Part shown: piece after piece, positions 28,186 through 38,103 of the stretch | Position numbering within the stretch: position 1 is the first letter of the stretch | Layout: every line of letters begins with the position of its first letter | From: Phytomonas francai | Lineage: Eukaryota > Euglenozoa > Kinetoplastea > Trypanosomatida > Trypanosomatidae | Length of the DNA: 64,000 nt | Direction: 5' to 3' | Assembly (NCBI GenBank): GCA_001766655.1 | Contig: MJCC01000004.1 | Location: 253,189 to 317,188 of the forward strand | Translations under genes and position numbers: made by a program | Notes under the pieces: generated by a model | What the model saw: the letters and a program-made list of their open reading frames with translations, nothing else | Databases searched by the model: none | Told to the model about the DNA's origin: nothing

Positions 28186-30327
28186 ATGTCCTCTTTGCCA
28201 TACATCCGTATCATCGGGTCCTCCTCTCATGATGTTAAAACTGAGCTGATGAAGGCACTTGAGTGTGCCGGATTCACTATGCACCCCGAAACAAGCAGCC
28301 ACGAGCCTGAGCAGGTCGAAAGCGATCGTTACGTATTCACGCTGTGCGTGGATAGTGCGGATAAGAATACGTCCTCAGTATCGGTATTCCACCCCTATGA
28401 ATATCGGTATGTATGGGGAGAACGGAGTACTACGCAGGAGTGCGTCGAGTGTTTCCAGGACTTCATCCAGATTGCCTGGGGAATAAATGTTGGCAAGGAG
28501 TCCTACCGTGCGGAGGAAGCCGCACCAGATGCGCTTGACAAGCCATACGGTCGTTTCATCAGCACACGCGGGCACAGTGATAACGCCACATTCGCCACTG
28601 CCATCCTGAAGGGACTTGCGAAGGATGGGGGTCTTTATGTCCCAACACGCCTCCTAACCATGCCGCCTTCCCAGATCGACTATTTCTGCCTATCCCCTGG
28701 GCTTCGGTACACCGAAGCTGCGCAGATAATATTGGAGCTTCTCGTGGACAACAGCATCAGCCCCGCGGTGCTTTACCCCTTGATAATGCAGGCATACGAT
28801 CCCTGCCGCTGGTCTGGCAAGGAGGATATCTGCCCCCTGACGCCCTTGTTGGGAGTGAAGGGTGGCGTTAAGGTGGGTGTGCCGATCGGGAGCTGGATGC
28901 AGGATGTTTCCTTGATGGAGCTCTACCACGGACCTACAGCTGCCTTCAAGGACTTTCCCTTACAACTTTTCCCACGCTACTTCAATGCGGTCGTTGATGG
29001 GAAGGGCAAGGTTGGCCACACCTGCGCCGATGGCAAACTACGCAAGGTCAAGGAAGAGGAGTTAAAGTGCGAAGAAAGGGATGCATATCTAATTCTAACC
29101 GCAACCTCTGGGGATACCGGCGTTGCTGCAATCTGCGGGTTTGTTAACGCGTCCGGGCGAAGCAAGGTAATGGTTCTCTACCCGCTGTATGGTGTCTCAC
29201 CGGTTCAGCAGCTACATATGCTTTCCTACGACGATGGCACACATGTGCGTGTATTTGGAATCGATTCGACTTTTGACTTCTGCCAAAAATCTGCTAAAGG
29301 AGTTTTTATGGACTCTAAGTTGATGGAGAATTTCGCAGCACTCAAACCGCCGCTGAAGTTATCCTCTGCGAACAGTATCAACTGGGGTCGGTTTATTCCA
29401 CAGGTGGTATACTACGGCTGGGCGTATCGTCATTACGTGCAGCGCAGCGGTGAACTCCTAACGAGCGACAGGGCCTGGAGCTACGGTGACCTCATCGACG
29501 TTGTTGTGCCGTGCGGCAATTTTGGGAATATTCTTTCTGGGTACTACGCGAAGCTCATGGGCTTCCCCATTCGGAAGTTCATTGTCGCCTCTAACACGAA
29601 CGACGTGCTCCATGAGTTTGTGCAAACTGGGCTCTATGATATCCGCAAGCGCCGGATCGAACCTACTTCCTCGCCTTCGATTGACATCCTGAAGGCCTCA
29701 AACGTAGAGCGGCTTCTATACCTGCTAAGCGACGGGGACACGTCCATCGTGGAGGCGGCAATGACGCAGCTCGACACTGAGAATTACTTCGAGGTCAGCG
29801 AGGAAATTCGAAAGCGCATGTCGGAAAGCTTTGTGGCATACCGGTGTGACGAGAAGGATTGCGCGGCGATGATCAAGGAGGTCTTTGAGGCTTCTGAGGG
29901 TCGACGGCTGCTCGACCCTCACACAGCCGTGGCGATGCACGCAGCCAAGCTCTTTCGAGAGGAGCAACTTCGCGGTTGCCACCTTGACTCTAATCAAGCC
30001 ATTCCGCCGCTGGTTGTCCTTAGCACTGCACATTGGGCAAAGTTCCCAGAGGTGGTCCTGCACGCCATCCGAGGCGAGGAGATGGTCCACACGCCCTCTT
30101 CCCTGTGCGTCGACACGACCCTCCGGCACGTATGGGACCTGTACAAGGGGATACTCGAGATGTGCCCTACTGAGGAGACATCGAATACAGGAGGTTGCGT
30201 CCAGGAGGTGCAGCCCGCGATCTTCAAAGCCCTGAAAGTGTCCGAGACCAAGGTTAATAAACCTCGGAGTTTGCCTCTTGATATGGAGGCGGTAAAGGAA
30301 GAGGTGATACAGTTTTCCACAGTGTAG
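28186..30327 (+). CDS. Threonine synthase (PLP-dependent), copy 2
   Basis: Identical in protein sequence to copy 1 at 22692-24833: PLP lysine at residue 255 in HGPTAAFKDFP, TATSGDTG, VVPCGNFGN, and the same 120-residue N-terminal extension. The 3' spacer differs from copy 1 by a few bases, so mRNAs from the two copies could be told apart by their 3' ends (for example position 30389). Both frames are intact, and nothing marks one copy as inactive. Confidence 0.93.
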   Translation: MSSLPYIRIIGSSSHDVKTELMKALECAGFTMHPETSSHEPEQVESDRYVFTLCVDSADKNTSSVSVFHPYEYRYVWGERSTTQECVECFQDFIQIAWGINVGKESYRAEEAAPDALDKPYGRFISTRGHSDNATFATAILKGLAKDGGLYVPTRLLTMPPSQIDYFCLSPGLRYTEAAQIILELLVDNSISPAVLYPLIMQAYDPCRWSGKEDICPLTPLLGVKGGVKVGVPIGSWMQDVSLMELYHGPTAAFKDFPLQLFPRYFNAVVDGKGKVGHTCADGKLRKVKEEELKCEERDAYLILTATSGDTGVAAICGFVNASGRSKVMVLYPLYGVSPVQQLHMLSYDDGTHVRVFGIDSTFDFCQKSAKGVFMDSKLMENFAALKPPLKLSSANSINWGRFIPQVVYYGWAYRHYVQRSGELLTSDRAWSYGDLIDVVVPCGNFGNILSGYYAKLMGFPIRKFIVASNTNDVLHEFVQTGLYDIRKRRIEPTSSPSIDILKASNVERLLYLLSDGDTSIVEAAMTQLDTENYFEVSEEIRKRMSESFVAYRCDEKDCAAMIKEVFEASEGRRLLDPHTAVAMHAAKLFREEQLRGCHLDSNQAIPPLVVLSTAHWAKFPEVVLHAIRGEEMVHTPSSLCVDTTLRHVWDLYKGILEMCPTEETSNTGGCVQEVQPAIFKALKVSETKVNKPRSLPLDMEAVKEEVIQFSTV

Positions 30328-31391
30328 CCCTCTTTCCCCGGAATACTTTAAGCGAACGTGATAAAAAGTAGCCGAAACGTTTCTGCGTTTATAGGAACCC
30401 TCTCAAAAATGTCACCCGTGTGTGGTGATTGCTTTGTGTATTTTTTCCTATCTTTTTTACTAGTGTTTTTCCCCTTTGATAAGGTTTACACTTCGAAATA
30501 TTTTAGTAAGATAACGTTGAAATTGTTTTAATTCTGTGGACAGTATAAAACGGATCATTTTTTCTGTCATAATGAAATTTTTTCCCACTTATAATTGCTA
30601 CTTAAACACGTGGGACTTCGTTGTTTCGCATGCAGGCCTCAAAAGACAGAAGGCTCATTCAAATATATTCTGATGAGGCTTACTATGAGAGTGGAAGTAC
30701 AGAAACTACCTAAGTAATCGCTTTTTTCTTTAAAAAAAAAAACGAAAACGATGATTTTTTTTACTACGGCTTAGTTATAAATATTTTAGAACGATTACTT
30801 TTATTATTATCTTTTTTTTGACCAAGGATGAAAATGTAGAAGGAAAAGTTCTATAAATGGGTCAACGTTAAATGATTTATTTACCTAATGAAAAGATTCG
30901 ATATGGGTGAATATTTAAAATTCTTTATTTTCTCTCCAGTTTTCAATGTGCTGATTTAAAGATAATTATGGAAGCCTTTTTTTACGGACCCGCATCCCTG
31001 ACCTGAATACATATCTCTGTTCCTTACTTTTCCTGCGCAGGAACACCTGAACAGAAACGACAGAATAAAAGATAACCAAAGAAAGTAAAGGTGAATCCCT
31101 TCAAGAAAAAAAAAAGCGAGGCTGTAGTCTAACAAGGTTACATAAATACATCTATATAGGATTGTCTTATTTGTGTATATTGGGATTATTGTTGCTGCAC
31201 AACATTCTAATTTTATTTTTAAAGAATTGTGCATACTCGTGTTGTTTAGACACGCATACAATACATACATACGTCCCTTCTCGGTTGAAACTTCGTGTTT
31301 GCCTTCTGCAACCCATAACGTCTAGTCTAGCGTAAAGCGGCGAGGGGTGGGAAACGAGGGGGCGTTGGGGTTAGGTGCTATTCAAAGTATA
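30328..31391 (+). other. Spacer before the intact mitochondrial carrier gene
   Basis: AT-rich spacer of 1064 bases equivalent to 24834-25895; all differences between the two duplication units that I found lie here. No gene seen. Confidence 0.6.
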
Positions 31392-32963
31392 ATGACTTTC
31401 CCATTGATATCTGAACCGGCTGATGGTGCTCGAAGCGGAAGCGGCGATGGCAGCCGTGTGCTCTTGCCCCTGGAGACGTTGACCACCAACGCGGTTAACC
31501 GAGGCCTGTCCGACCTGCACGTTCCCACCTGGCTGGGTTTGCTAGGTGTGAACATTACCGCCCGGACTATCCTTTTCCATCCCCTTCAGCTCTCCTTGGT
31601 GCGTAAGCGTGTGACTCGGGCTGAGAAGCCACCGAGCGTCCTTGCACTCATACACGCGGCCTACAAAGGCGGCGTGGTAACATTCCCTGGGCCTGTCTGC
31701 AGGGGTGACCCCACCGGCGCGCGCGCTCTTCAAATGGCTCATGTGTCCTGTAATTTAGGCGTAGGTGGCGTTCGTGGGTGCTATCGTGGCCTTGGAGCAG
31801 CTCTGTTAGCGAATTTAATTGGTGAAGTTAGCTATCTGCTTACACTAGAGATATTTATGGACAGTATGGCGCGACCCACTACCTCTTTTGATGAAAGATC
31901 TTTGGCTCTTGACCAGGGGGTCGACGGTGCACAAGGGCACACCAACAACCTAAAATATGGAACTCAAGCAAAGGAGGGTTTTTGTACCCCAAGTATCTTA
32001 GCCGCTCTGGGTGCCATGTTGGGAGACTTAGTGTCGCTTATCATCATCACCCCTGTTGTGGTACTCTGCAATCGTCAGATGACTGCGGGTTACGGTATGT
32101 CTGCAAGTAACCGTTACCAAAGCATGCCTAATACATTCAATAGGGTGTGGAACTTGCACCAAGTTCGTCCCAAGACGTCTACAATGGCTACTAGTAATTC
32201 ACTTTGCTCCAATGCAGCATATACGTCACGTTGGTTATGGCTTAGTAATGGATTCAAAGGCATTTATCAAGGCTTTAATGCAGGTTTTCTGCGCATTCCA
32301 TCCAGCGGCTGTTGGTGGGCGGTGTACACTAAGACAAAGGAGGCGATGTACACGCTTGCTACACCAACTCTTACTCAATGGAAAGAAAAACGCATAAATG
32401 AAGAACTTCGAAGCAGGCAAGCCTCAAACGTAGAAAACACGAGTACTCGAAAGTCGATATGGCAGTACAACTGGTTTCTTTCACCAACAGATAACCCCCT
32501 CCTGAATGCCACAGCTAGTGCCGTGGCCAGCGTATGCACAACAGTATTATTTAACCCAATTGCAGTTATACAGACCCGTCTTCAGGTACTCCCTCAGAAT
32601 TACTGGAACGAAAAACTTGCTTCTGAAAGAGGCAAGACCACCACCCAAATGGGAGTTGTGGGGGCCTCGGATTCTAAGTTAGGCGTTAAAGGTATTAAAA
32701 GCCGTACCAGTATTCATCCATTCAAACGGATTCATATAATAGCTACTGATATTGTGCAGAAAGAGGGCATCCGAGCCTTTTTTAAAGGCGCCTCTGTGAA
32801 TGTTGCCGTAGCAGTGTTGGATGGTCTCGTGTTTTCTTTAATTTTCGAGTTGACAAAGCTCGGTAGTGATAAACAGTTTATTATGAAGAACTCATCGGCT
32901 ACAACTACTACAGGAGAGGAAATCGCAAAATGGGAAGGAAAAGACCACGGCCTCTGGGAGTAG
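31392..32963 (+). CDS. Mitochondrial carrier family (SLC25) protein
   Basis: A 523-residue inner-membrane transporter with the three-repeat carrier layout. The signature proline motifs are present in diverged form: HPLQLSLVRKR (about residue 62), TPVVVLCNRQM (about 219) and NPIAVIQTRLQV (about 387), each ending in a basic residue. Matching second-half motifs are CYRGLGAALLANLIGEVSYL, IYQGFNAGFLRIPSSGCWW and FFKGASVNVAVAVLDGLVFS. Only the third motif is close to canonical, and the acidic residue is missing from the first two, so the substrate cannot be guessed. The closest general look is the SLC25A44-like branch, with low confidence. The start is ATG 31392; an in-frame GTG at 31347 is not needed. 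Long inter-repeat loops (about residues 160-195 and 405-440) explain the size above the usual 300. Its first 35 bases are duplicated at 25896. Confidence 0.85.
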   Translation: MTFPLISEPADGARSGSGDGSRVLLPLETLTTNAVNRGLSDLHVPTWLGLLGVNITARTILFHPLQLSLVRKRVTRAEKPPSVLALIHAAYKGGVVTFPGPVCRGDPTGARALQMAHVSCNLGVGGVRGCYRGLGAALLANLIGEVSYLLTLEIFMDSMARPTTSFDERSLALDQGVDGAQGHTNNLKYGTQAKEGFCTPSILAALGAMLGDLVSLIIITPVVVLCNRQMTAGYGMSASNRYQSMPNTFNRVWNLHQVRPKTSTMATSNSLCSNAAYTSRWLWLSNGFKGIYQGFNAGFLRIPSSGCWWAVYTKTKEAMYTLATPTLTQWKEKRINEELRSRQASNVENTSTRKSIWQYNWFLSPTDNPLLNATASAVASVCTTVLFNPIAVIQTRLQVLPQNYWNEKLASERGKTTTQMGVVGASDSKLGVKGIKSRTSIHPFKRIHIIATDIVQKEGIRAFFKGASVNVAVAVLDGLVFSLIFELTKLGSDKQFIMKNSSATTTTGEEIAKWEGKDHGLWE

Positions 32964-33549
32964 TGTGCTCAACTTGTTTCTTCTTATTGCAGAGGAACAT
33001 CCGGTGACAATGGTAATGCCGATGAAAAAGAAATTTGATTCCTTATCAAATAACATTAGAGGATAATGATTGCACCAAAGGCCCGAATTCAATTTTAAAT
33101 AATGTGATTAAGTGATCTGTTCGTTATGGGGGGTGGCTACACGTAATTCAATATTCACACAGAATCGATTTGTTTTCTTAAGAAACTTTACTATCACTTA
33201 ATTTTATTTATATTGAGGGAAAAGGATATTGCAAAAAGTCGGAATGCTTCGGATTTCCATCAAAATTAATCTGCATCTTTCGATTTTTCCAATGTTTATT
33301 TTGGTCACCTTTTTTTGCATATTCTTTTCCTTTACATATTTTCCTTTCTTTGTTGCTCCTTATTCCGAATGCCGAACCCTTAATAATACTACACCTACTA
33401 TTACTACTAACAATAATATTAATAATAATAAATAATGATGTAAAGGGTAAAGCGTAACGGAGTTATTTAACAATTTTTTTTACTCTTGTATAATACATTT
33501 TCAGCACTTTTCTTTTTATCCAAATTTATCAAGGTATTAATAGAAAAGC
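32964..33549 (+). other. Spacer, AT-rich
   Basis: Holds an AT-rich run with AAT/TAA triplets near 33405-33440 and pyrimidine-AG signals at 33481-33504 and near 33532. No gene seen. Confidence 0.6.
33481..33504 (+). promoter_or_regulatory. Predicted trans-splice acceptor for the roadblock gene
   Basis: T-rich tract from about 33473 leads to ACATTTTCAG with AG at 33503-33504, 46 bases before the ATG. A second pyrimidine tract and AG (33532-33533) lie downstream. Confidence 0.45.
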
Positions 33550-33897
33550 ATGGCTGTTGCTGGCACCGGTGGCGCTGACATTGAAGAGCTTGTGAAGCGT
33601 ATCACAACTCACCGAGGTGTTTGTGGTTTTCTTATCATCAACAGCGAGGGAATCCCAATACGTCATAGTTTTACAGAAGCTTCGCGCGAACTAGCAGTGC
33701 AGTATGCTGCGCTCTTTCAGTCTCTTGCCATTAAAGCGAAATCTGTCGTACAAGAGATGGATGGCAGCAATGAACTTCAGTTTATGCGGTTACGCTCCAA
33801 GAAAAACGAAATCATTGTTGCGCCGGATAATAAATACGTCTTGATTGTTATTCAAGAACCGCTGGATTACTGCAGCGATAAGGACAGTATGGAGTGA
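33550..33897 (+). CDS. Dynein light chain, roadblock/LC7 type
   Basis: A 115-residue protein that is one roadblock/LC7 domain: a first helix (IEELVKRITTHRGV), the strand GFLIINSEGIPIRHSF, the helix YAALFQSLAIKAKSVVQEM, then strands with FMRLRSKKNEIIVAPDNKYV and LIVIQEP. DYNLRB proteins dimerise and bind the dynein intermediate chain, serving cytoplasmic, intraflagellar and axonemal dyneins. Human DYNLRB1 is 96 residues; the extra here is a short N-terminal piece (MAVAGTGGAD) and a charged tail. Which dynein it serves cannot be told. The gene is compact, complete and preceded by an acceptor signal. Assignment is firm. Confidence 0.93.
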   Translation: MAVAGTGGADIEELVKRITTHRGVCGFLIINSEGIPIRHSFTEASRELAVQYAALFQSLAIKAKSVVQEMDGSNELQFMRLRSKKNEIIVAPDNKYVLIVIQEPLDYCSDKDSME

Positions 33898-34518
33898 AGT
33901 AATCAAATTCAAGGCGTTTCGGAAACAGAGAAGAAAAGGGTGTGCAACGGTGTGAACTACCCTTTAATTTTTCACCTTTCGTCCCAATGTAGGAGAAATA
34001 AGAATGTAAATACAAATATACAAAGAGCGATGCGGTGGACGGGCATGTATCGCAGGGGAAAAATCTGAAACAGGTCCATATATTGCGCACTAAAAAAAAT
34101 AAGGAATGGGGATGAGTAATCCTTCGTTTCTCTTTTGAGTGGTTCTTTAGTTAATTCTTATCAGTATATGTATATATATACCCTTCCTTCTTTCCCTTCT
34201 CATTTTTTTATACCTCTTATTTTTATTTTTATACATTTAAAGAACATTTTAGTGCAAAACTTTGTACTTCTTTTGGTTCTCTTGTGTGCAAAGGAGAGGT
34301 ATCGTACTTTTTTTTTATGAAATTCAATTACAAAAAGCACTGGGTTGATTCACTCATTTATTGCATTTTTTGTAAGCCATAGGGGATTGTGCGTGATAAA
34401 TTATCGAAAGTGAAACGCGAGAGTTTGAAAGTCTACCCCCGAGCAACCCTAGGCATACCGAAAAGAGGGGTAAAGGTAGGGGTTGGATTCCTTCGATATT
34501 AATAGAGAAACCACAGGT
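33898..34518 (+). other. Spacer, AT-rich
   Basis: Contains a short TA-rich run near 34165-34180 and T-rich tracts near 34305. AG candidates close to the next start lie in the last 120 bases, for example CCACAG at 34511-34516, two bases before ATG 34519. No gene seen. Confidence 0.6.
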
Positions 34519-37500
34519 ATGAGCAAGCTTCGTGGGAGTTCCTCTTATGGGACTCTCTCGCCCATACCTTCACTAGGGCCTCTCTCGCAACGTTCCGTTG
34601 TGCGCAGCTCTCATGGCAATTCCTCCCCCCGCCTATCCCACCGAAGGAGCGGTCTCCTCGACGACGCCAGTCCACCTTCGGCGCGTGCGCAGCCAACGCG
34701 CCGCACCAGCGGGAGGAGGACGGAGGCTGGCGGAAGCGCCCGGGCCTCGAAGGCGCGCGCCGTCGGCCTCACCCACCCCCCCAAAGCCCCCTACACGGCA
34801 AAGGAAAGCAATAAAGAGAGCGCCGACCACCTCGCGCGGATGGGGCGCCGGTACGCGGACATGAAGCCCGGCTCGCCGGTGGCGCCCTGCCGCCCGACGG
34901 TGGGCTCCGCACGGCGGTTTTCGGGAATTCCGCCCGCCTCGGCCCGGCAGCCGCGCAGGAATTCCTTCGGGCGGGCGGAAAAGCCCCCGGCGGCGGACGC
35001 GCCGGGGAGGGGCTCCGCGCGCGGCGTCAGGCCGCCGCCGATGTCCATCGTCTCCCCGCGCGCCGCCCCCCCCTCCTCGACGGCTTTGGGGGCGGCGAGC
35101 GGGAGCTCCGAGGAGGTCTTCTTTCGGCATGAGTACGTCTTCCTCCCGGAGGAGGAAAAGGCGCGGCCCACACAGACAACCAGCCCGCCGCCCTCAACAA
35201 AGGAAACCAGGCAAGGGGCCCGGCAGGTCTTGCCGGGTGGGGGAAACTCTAACGGTGAAATCCTTCAGAAGATGCCGGGAGGTTTACACCGCGGTGAGGG
35301 GAAGGGGGACGACAACACGCGCACTCCAGGCCTCGTCGCGAAGGCCAACGCGAGGGCATTGGATGTAGACACGGCAGAGGGAGAAGCCGAGGACCTCAAG
35401 GTAAGGATTCGCGTGACGCGAGAGAAACTAGAAAGGGTGAAGTCAAGCGTGAAGCGCTACACCGAAACTCTATATCAACGAGAGACGGAGAAGAATATAA
35501 AAGAAAGCATTCTGAAAGAGCTCAAACAGCAAGTTGAGAGTTATGAACAGTCCGACTCGGCTTCCCGCGCTGAATGCCGTAAGCTTGAGGTCGAATACCG
35601 CTCCCAGGAGGAATTAGCCGTACTACGCGACATGGCAGAGGAGCGCAAGGTACGTTTGGAGGTCATAAAGAAAAAACGTGACTCACTCAATTCCTTGTGG
35701 AACCAACTACAGCTTTTGCATCGGGAGAATTCCCAGGAAAACACGGGTAATCCAAAACTAAATAGTGAATCGCCGGTAAAGGATGCATGCTACACTGGTG
35801 AATACACTGGCCGTCCCAACGGCAGTGCCTCTTTGACATCCCAGGCAGCTTCCGAGATAACACAAGAGCAACGCGAGTTCTCTGTCTTTTCCAATAACAC
35901 TCGCGGCGTCCTCCACAACTTCCTTAGGGACCTCCTCGTGGAGGTTGAAGAGCTCACCAAAACCTGTATTCAGGTTCCCTCGCCTTCAGATCACTCACGA
36001 ATGAGCCAAAGCAGGTGCAGCGCACAGGGGACATTAGAAAAAGGCTCCAATGGCTTTTTCTCCTTCTTTGGGGGTGCAACGGAGCAGCATCTTAGCGCGA
36101 AACCGCTCTCAACCTTCCTGTCAGGCATTAGTCGTCTTGAGCGATCTGCGTGGCGGATGGAGGAGGAGGTGCAGCTGCGAGCCCGTGAGCTAGCCGATGC
36201 GGGTGAAGAGGATGAACTACGCGACAAACTTCAGGTGTTTTCCCTCTTGTCTGGGACAGACCTTACGTCGCAGCACTCCGAAGTCGCGATGACGCCGATC
36301 CGCACTGTGAATAGTGATTGGAGCTTCAAAGCGTCAGGAAAAGAGGCTTCGGAGTTACCCACCCCCGTAACCCCGCCCCAAGCGAGTTGTCAAAAATTAC
36401 AGCACCTTCAAAGTTCCCCCGAGTTCCTGCCCTCCTCCCCAATCCGGGAACGCGGCAGAGTTGCGGCAGCCGCTCGAGGTATTATGGAATCCCATGGCAC
36501 CCCGTCCGGCGCGGTACTTTGCACGGGTGCAATATCGATGAAGCCACAGGAACTGGACTATGCGTACGCTCGTCTACGTGATGTCAGCCACGACCTGGAT
36601 TCACAGGAGCGACAGGTTCGTGAGAACTACGAGACAGAGGTCAAGAGACAGCGAAACAAGGCCCAGATGATGGCGGAAAGGCTCCGCGACGCGTATAAAA
36701 CGCAGGTTGAACCTGGTCTCCGCGCACGCATTGCAGAGTTGAGGCAGCAGCAGGTGCTCATAGCGCACGAGTTCAGGGATTTGGGTGTCGCTGAGGTGCA
36801 GCTGGAGCGGAAAGGGCACTGGGCTACCACGGAGAATGTTGATAATGCGGAGACGTGCGACTGCCATCATGATGGGGTTCCTGACTACCCTCATGATGTA
36901 AGAGAGCGTGGGTCATTTGGAGAGCATTCATCTAATAACATTGACAACCACTACTCCTTTAGACCATCCACGGTAGGCGGCGCTGTCGCTTTCCCTGTTT
37001 CTCGCTTAGACTCGTCTGCAGTGAGCCTCTTTTCGAAGCGACGGATGCCGGTAAAGTTAGTGAACTGCGTTACGATGCGCACACTGCAGGTAGCGACGAA
37101 CTACACTAGACCACAGCGCGGGGAATCTTCTCTTAACGTCTCAGTGGGCACTGCGTATGAGCCCAGGAAATCGAGGAGTTCAAAATATGATCCCGCAGCG
37201 ATGTGCTTTCCTTCACGTACCGGTACGCCATCTTCCTGTTCGGACGGAGACAATCAGCAAGGTGGCATTACCTCTCGATCTAGCGCGCATGCCACCAACG
37301 ACACGTCTCCTAATCACACGCTGGCCGCCTCTGCGAGGGATCAGATGGTGCGAGACCTCCCACCTGCCAGCAGTCGAGCTCGACCGTCGACGGGCGTTAT
37401 GCTGCCCGCCACCCCGAGGAGGGAGGGCTCCAGGCCATCCATCACCGCTAGCGGCCCCGAACGCAGCCTGCTGTCCGTCTCCCCTATCACCAAGACGTCG

Positions 37501-38103
37501 CCTTGGCTCAAAAATGGGCGCGCTGCGGTGCTTCTGAACAGCCCGCGCGGCCCCTTTGCGATATCCACGCCAACCTCCGCGAGAACCAGGGTTCAGGGCG
37601 CGCCCCCCGTGCGAAAGTCTCGCGACCTCCCCGTGAAACCGGACGGGAGCGCACGGGAGATGGCATCCTCGACCTTCATTGAAGAGACTTTCAAGCCCCT
37701 GCAGCCGACGCCGAAGGACATGCAAACCCACCTGTGGGGCGTCCCTCCCAATTTTCTCCCAGATCCTCAGCTAGACAACAGGGCTGTGAAGGTGAGCTTG
37801 TTGTTTTACGGCCAAGAGGCCAGGATCCGCCGGGCCTTGGAGGAACGGAATACTGAATGCTCAAAGGAGCTATGGAGGCTTCGGGAAGAATTGGCACGTC
37901 TTGAGGAAGACGCATACAACCAGCGTCAGGTGCTAGAGGAGCTGGAGGCGAAATACTTGGATGAAAGTCAGAGGCACGCTGCAAACTTGCTTGATGGGCA
38001 GAATAAGCTAAAGAATTCCATGGAGTGCCTGCATGCGCTTAAACAGGAATATGAAGAATGGAATGCAATACGAGAAGAGTTGAATTCCTTGGTCGCATCC
38101 TAG
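34519..38103 (+). CDS. Long coiled-coil protein with GC-rich disordered head, function unknown
   Basis: A 1194-residue frame from ATG 34519 (the open frame extends to a TTG at 34483, but no ATG lies further 5'). Residues 1-280 or so are low complexity, rich in Ser, Pro, Ala and Arg, and encoded by strikingly GC-rich DNA. Coiled-coil segments follow at about residues 285-410 (LKVRIRVTREKLERVKSSVK and on), 680-780 (ARLRDVSHDLDSQERQVREN and on) and 1095-1190 near the end (LWRLREELARLEEDAYNQRQ and on). Between them are Ser/Thr/Pro-rich linkers. No motor, kinase or other enzyme domain is visible. A cytoskeletal or flagellar structural role is plausible for a kinetoplastid protein of this build, but is inference. 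Confidence 0.75.
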   Translation: MSKLRGSSSYGTLSPIPSLGPLSQRSVVRSSHGNSSPRLSHRRSGLLDDASPPSARAQPTRRTSGRRTEAGGSARASKARAVGLTHPPKAPYTAKESNKESADHLARMGRRYADMKPGSPVAPCRPTVGSARRFSGIPPASARQPRRNSFGRAEKPPAADAPGRGSARGVRPPPMSIVSPRAAPPSSTALGAASGSSEEVFFRHEYVFLPEEEKARPTQTTSPPPSTKETRQGARQVLPGGGNSNGEILQKMPGGLHRGEGKGDDNTRTPGLVAKANARALDVDTAEGEAEDLKVRIRVTREKLERVKSSVKRYTETLYQRETEKNIKESILKELKQQVESYEQSDSASRAECRKLEVEYRSQEELAVLRDMAEERKVRLEVIKKKRDSLNSLWNQLQLLHRENSQENTGNPKLNSESPVKDACYTGEYTGRPNGSASLTSQAASEITQEQREFSVFSNNTRGVLHNFLRDLLVEVEELTKTCIQVPSPSDHSRMSQSRCSAQGTLEKGSNGFFSFFGGATEQHLSAKPLSTFLSGISRLERSAWRMEEEVQLRARELADAGEEDELRDKLQVFSLLSGTDLTSQHSEVAMTPIRTVNSDWSFKASGKEASELPTPVTPPQASCQKLQHLQSSPEFLPSSPIRERGRVAAAARGIMESHGTPSGAVLCTGAISMKPQELDYAYARLRDVSHDLDSQERQVRENYETEVKRQRNKAQMMAERLRDAYKTQVEPGLRARIAELRQQQVLIAHEFRDLGVAEVQLERKGHWATTENVDNAETCDCHHDGVPDYPHDVRERGSFGEHSSNNIDNHYSFRPSTVGGAVAFPVSRLDSSAVSLFSKRRMPVKLVNCVTMRTLQVATNYTRPQRGESSLNVSVGTAYEPRKSRSSKYDPAAMCFPSRTGTPSSCSDGDNQQGGITSRSSAHATNDTSPNHTLAASARDQMVRDLPPASSRARPSTGVMLPATPRREGSRPSITASGPERSLLSVSPITKTSPWLKNGRAAVLLNSPRGPFAISTPTSARTRVQGAPPVRKSRDLPVKPDGSAREMASSTFIEETFKPLQPTPKDMQTHLWGVPPNFLPDPQLDNRAVKVSLLFYGQEARIRRALEERNTECSKELWRLREELARLEEDAYNQRQVLEELEAKYLDESQRHAANLLDGQNKLKNSMECLHALKQEYEEWNAIREELNSLVAS

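Larger units (their letters stand above)
25943..31426 (+). repeat. Tandem duplication, unit 2 (about 5.5 kb)
   Basis: Second copy of 20449-25930. I see no difference up to the end of the threonine synthase gene. Differences I find are G24895 to T30389, A25388 to C30884, A25563 to G in copy 2, one longer T/A run near 30730 (+3) and one shorter T run near 30815 (-1). Unlike unit 1 it continues into the intact carrier gene. Confidence 0.95.

Noticed and set aside
34483..34518. TTG start 36 bases upstream for the coiled-coil protein (similar non-ATG starts at 46265, 48307, 51247 and 31347)
   Set aside because: Each gene has a good in-frame ATG shortly downstream, and in AHA1 and the lipase that ATG gives the conserved family N-terminus.
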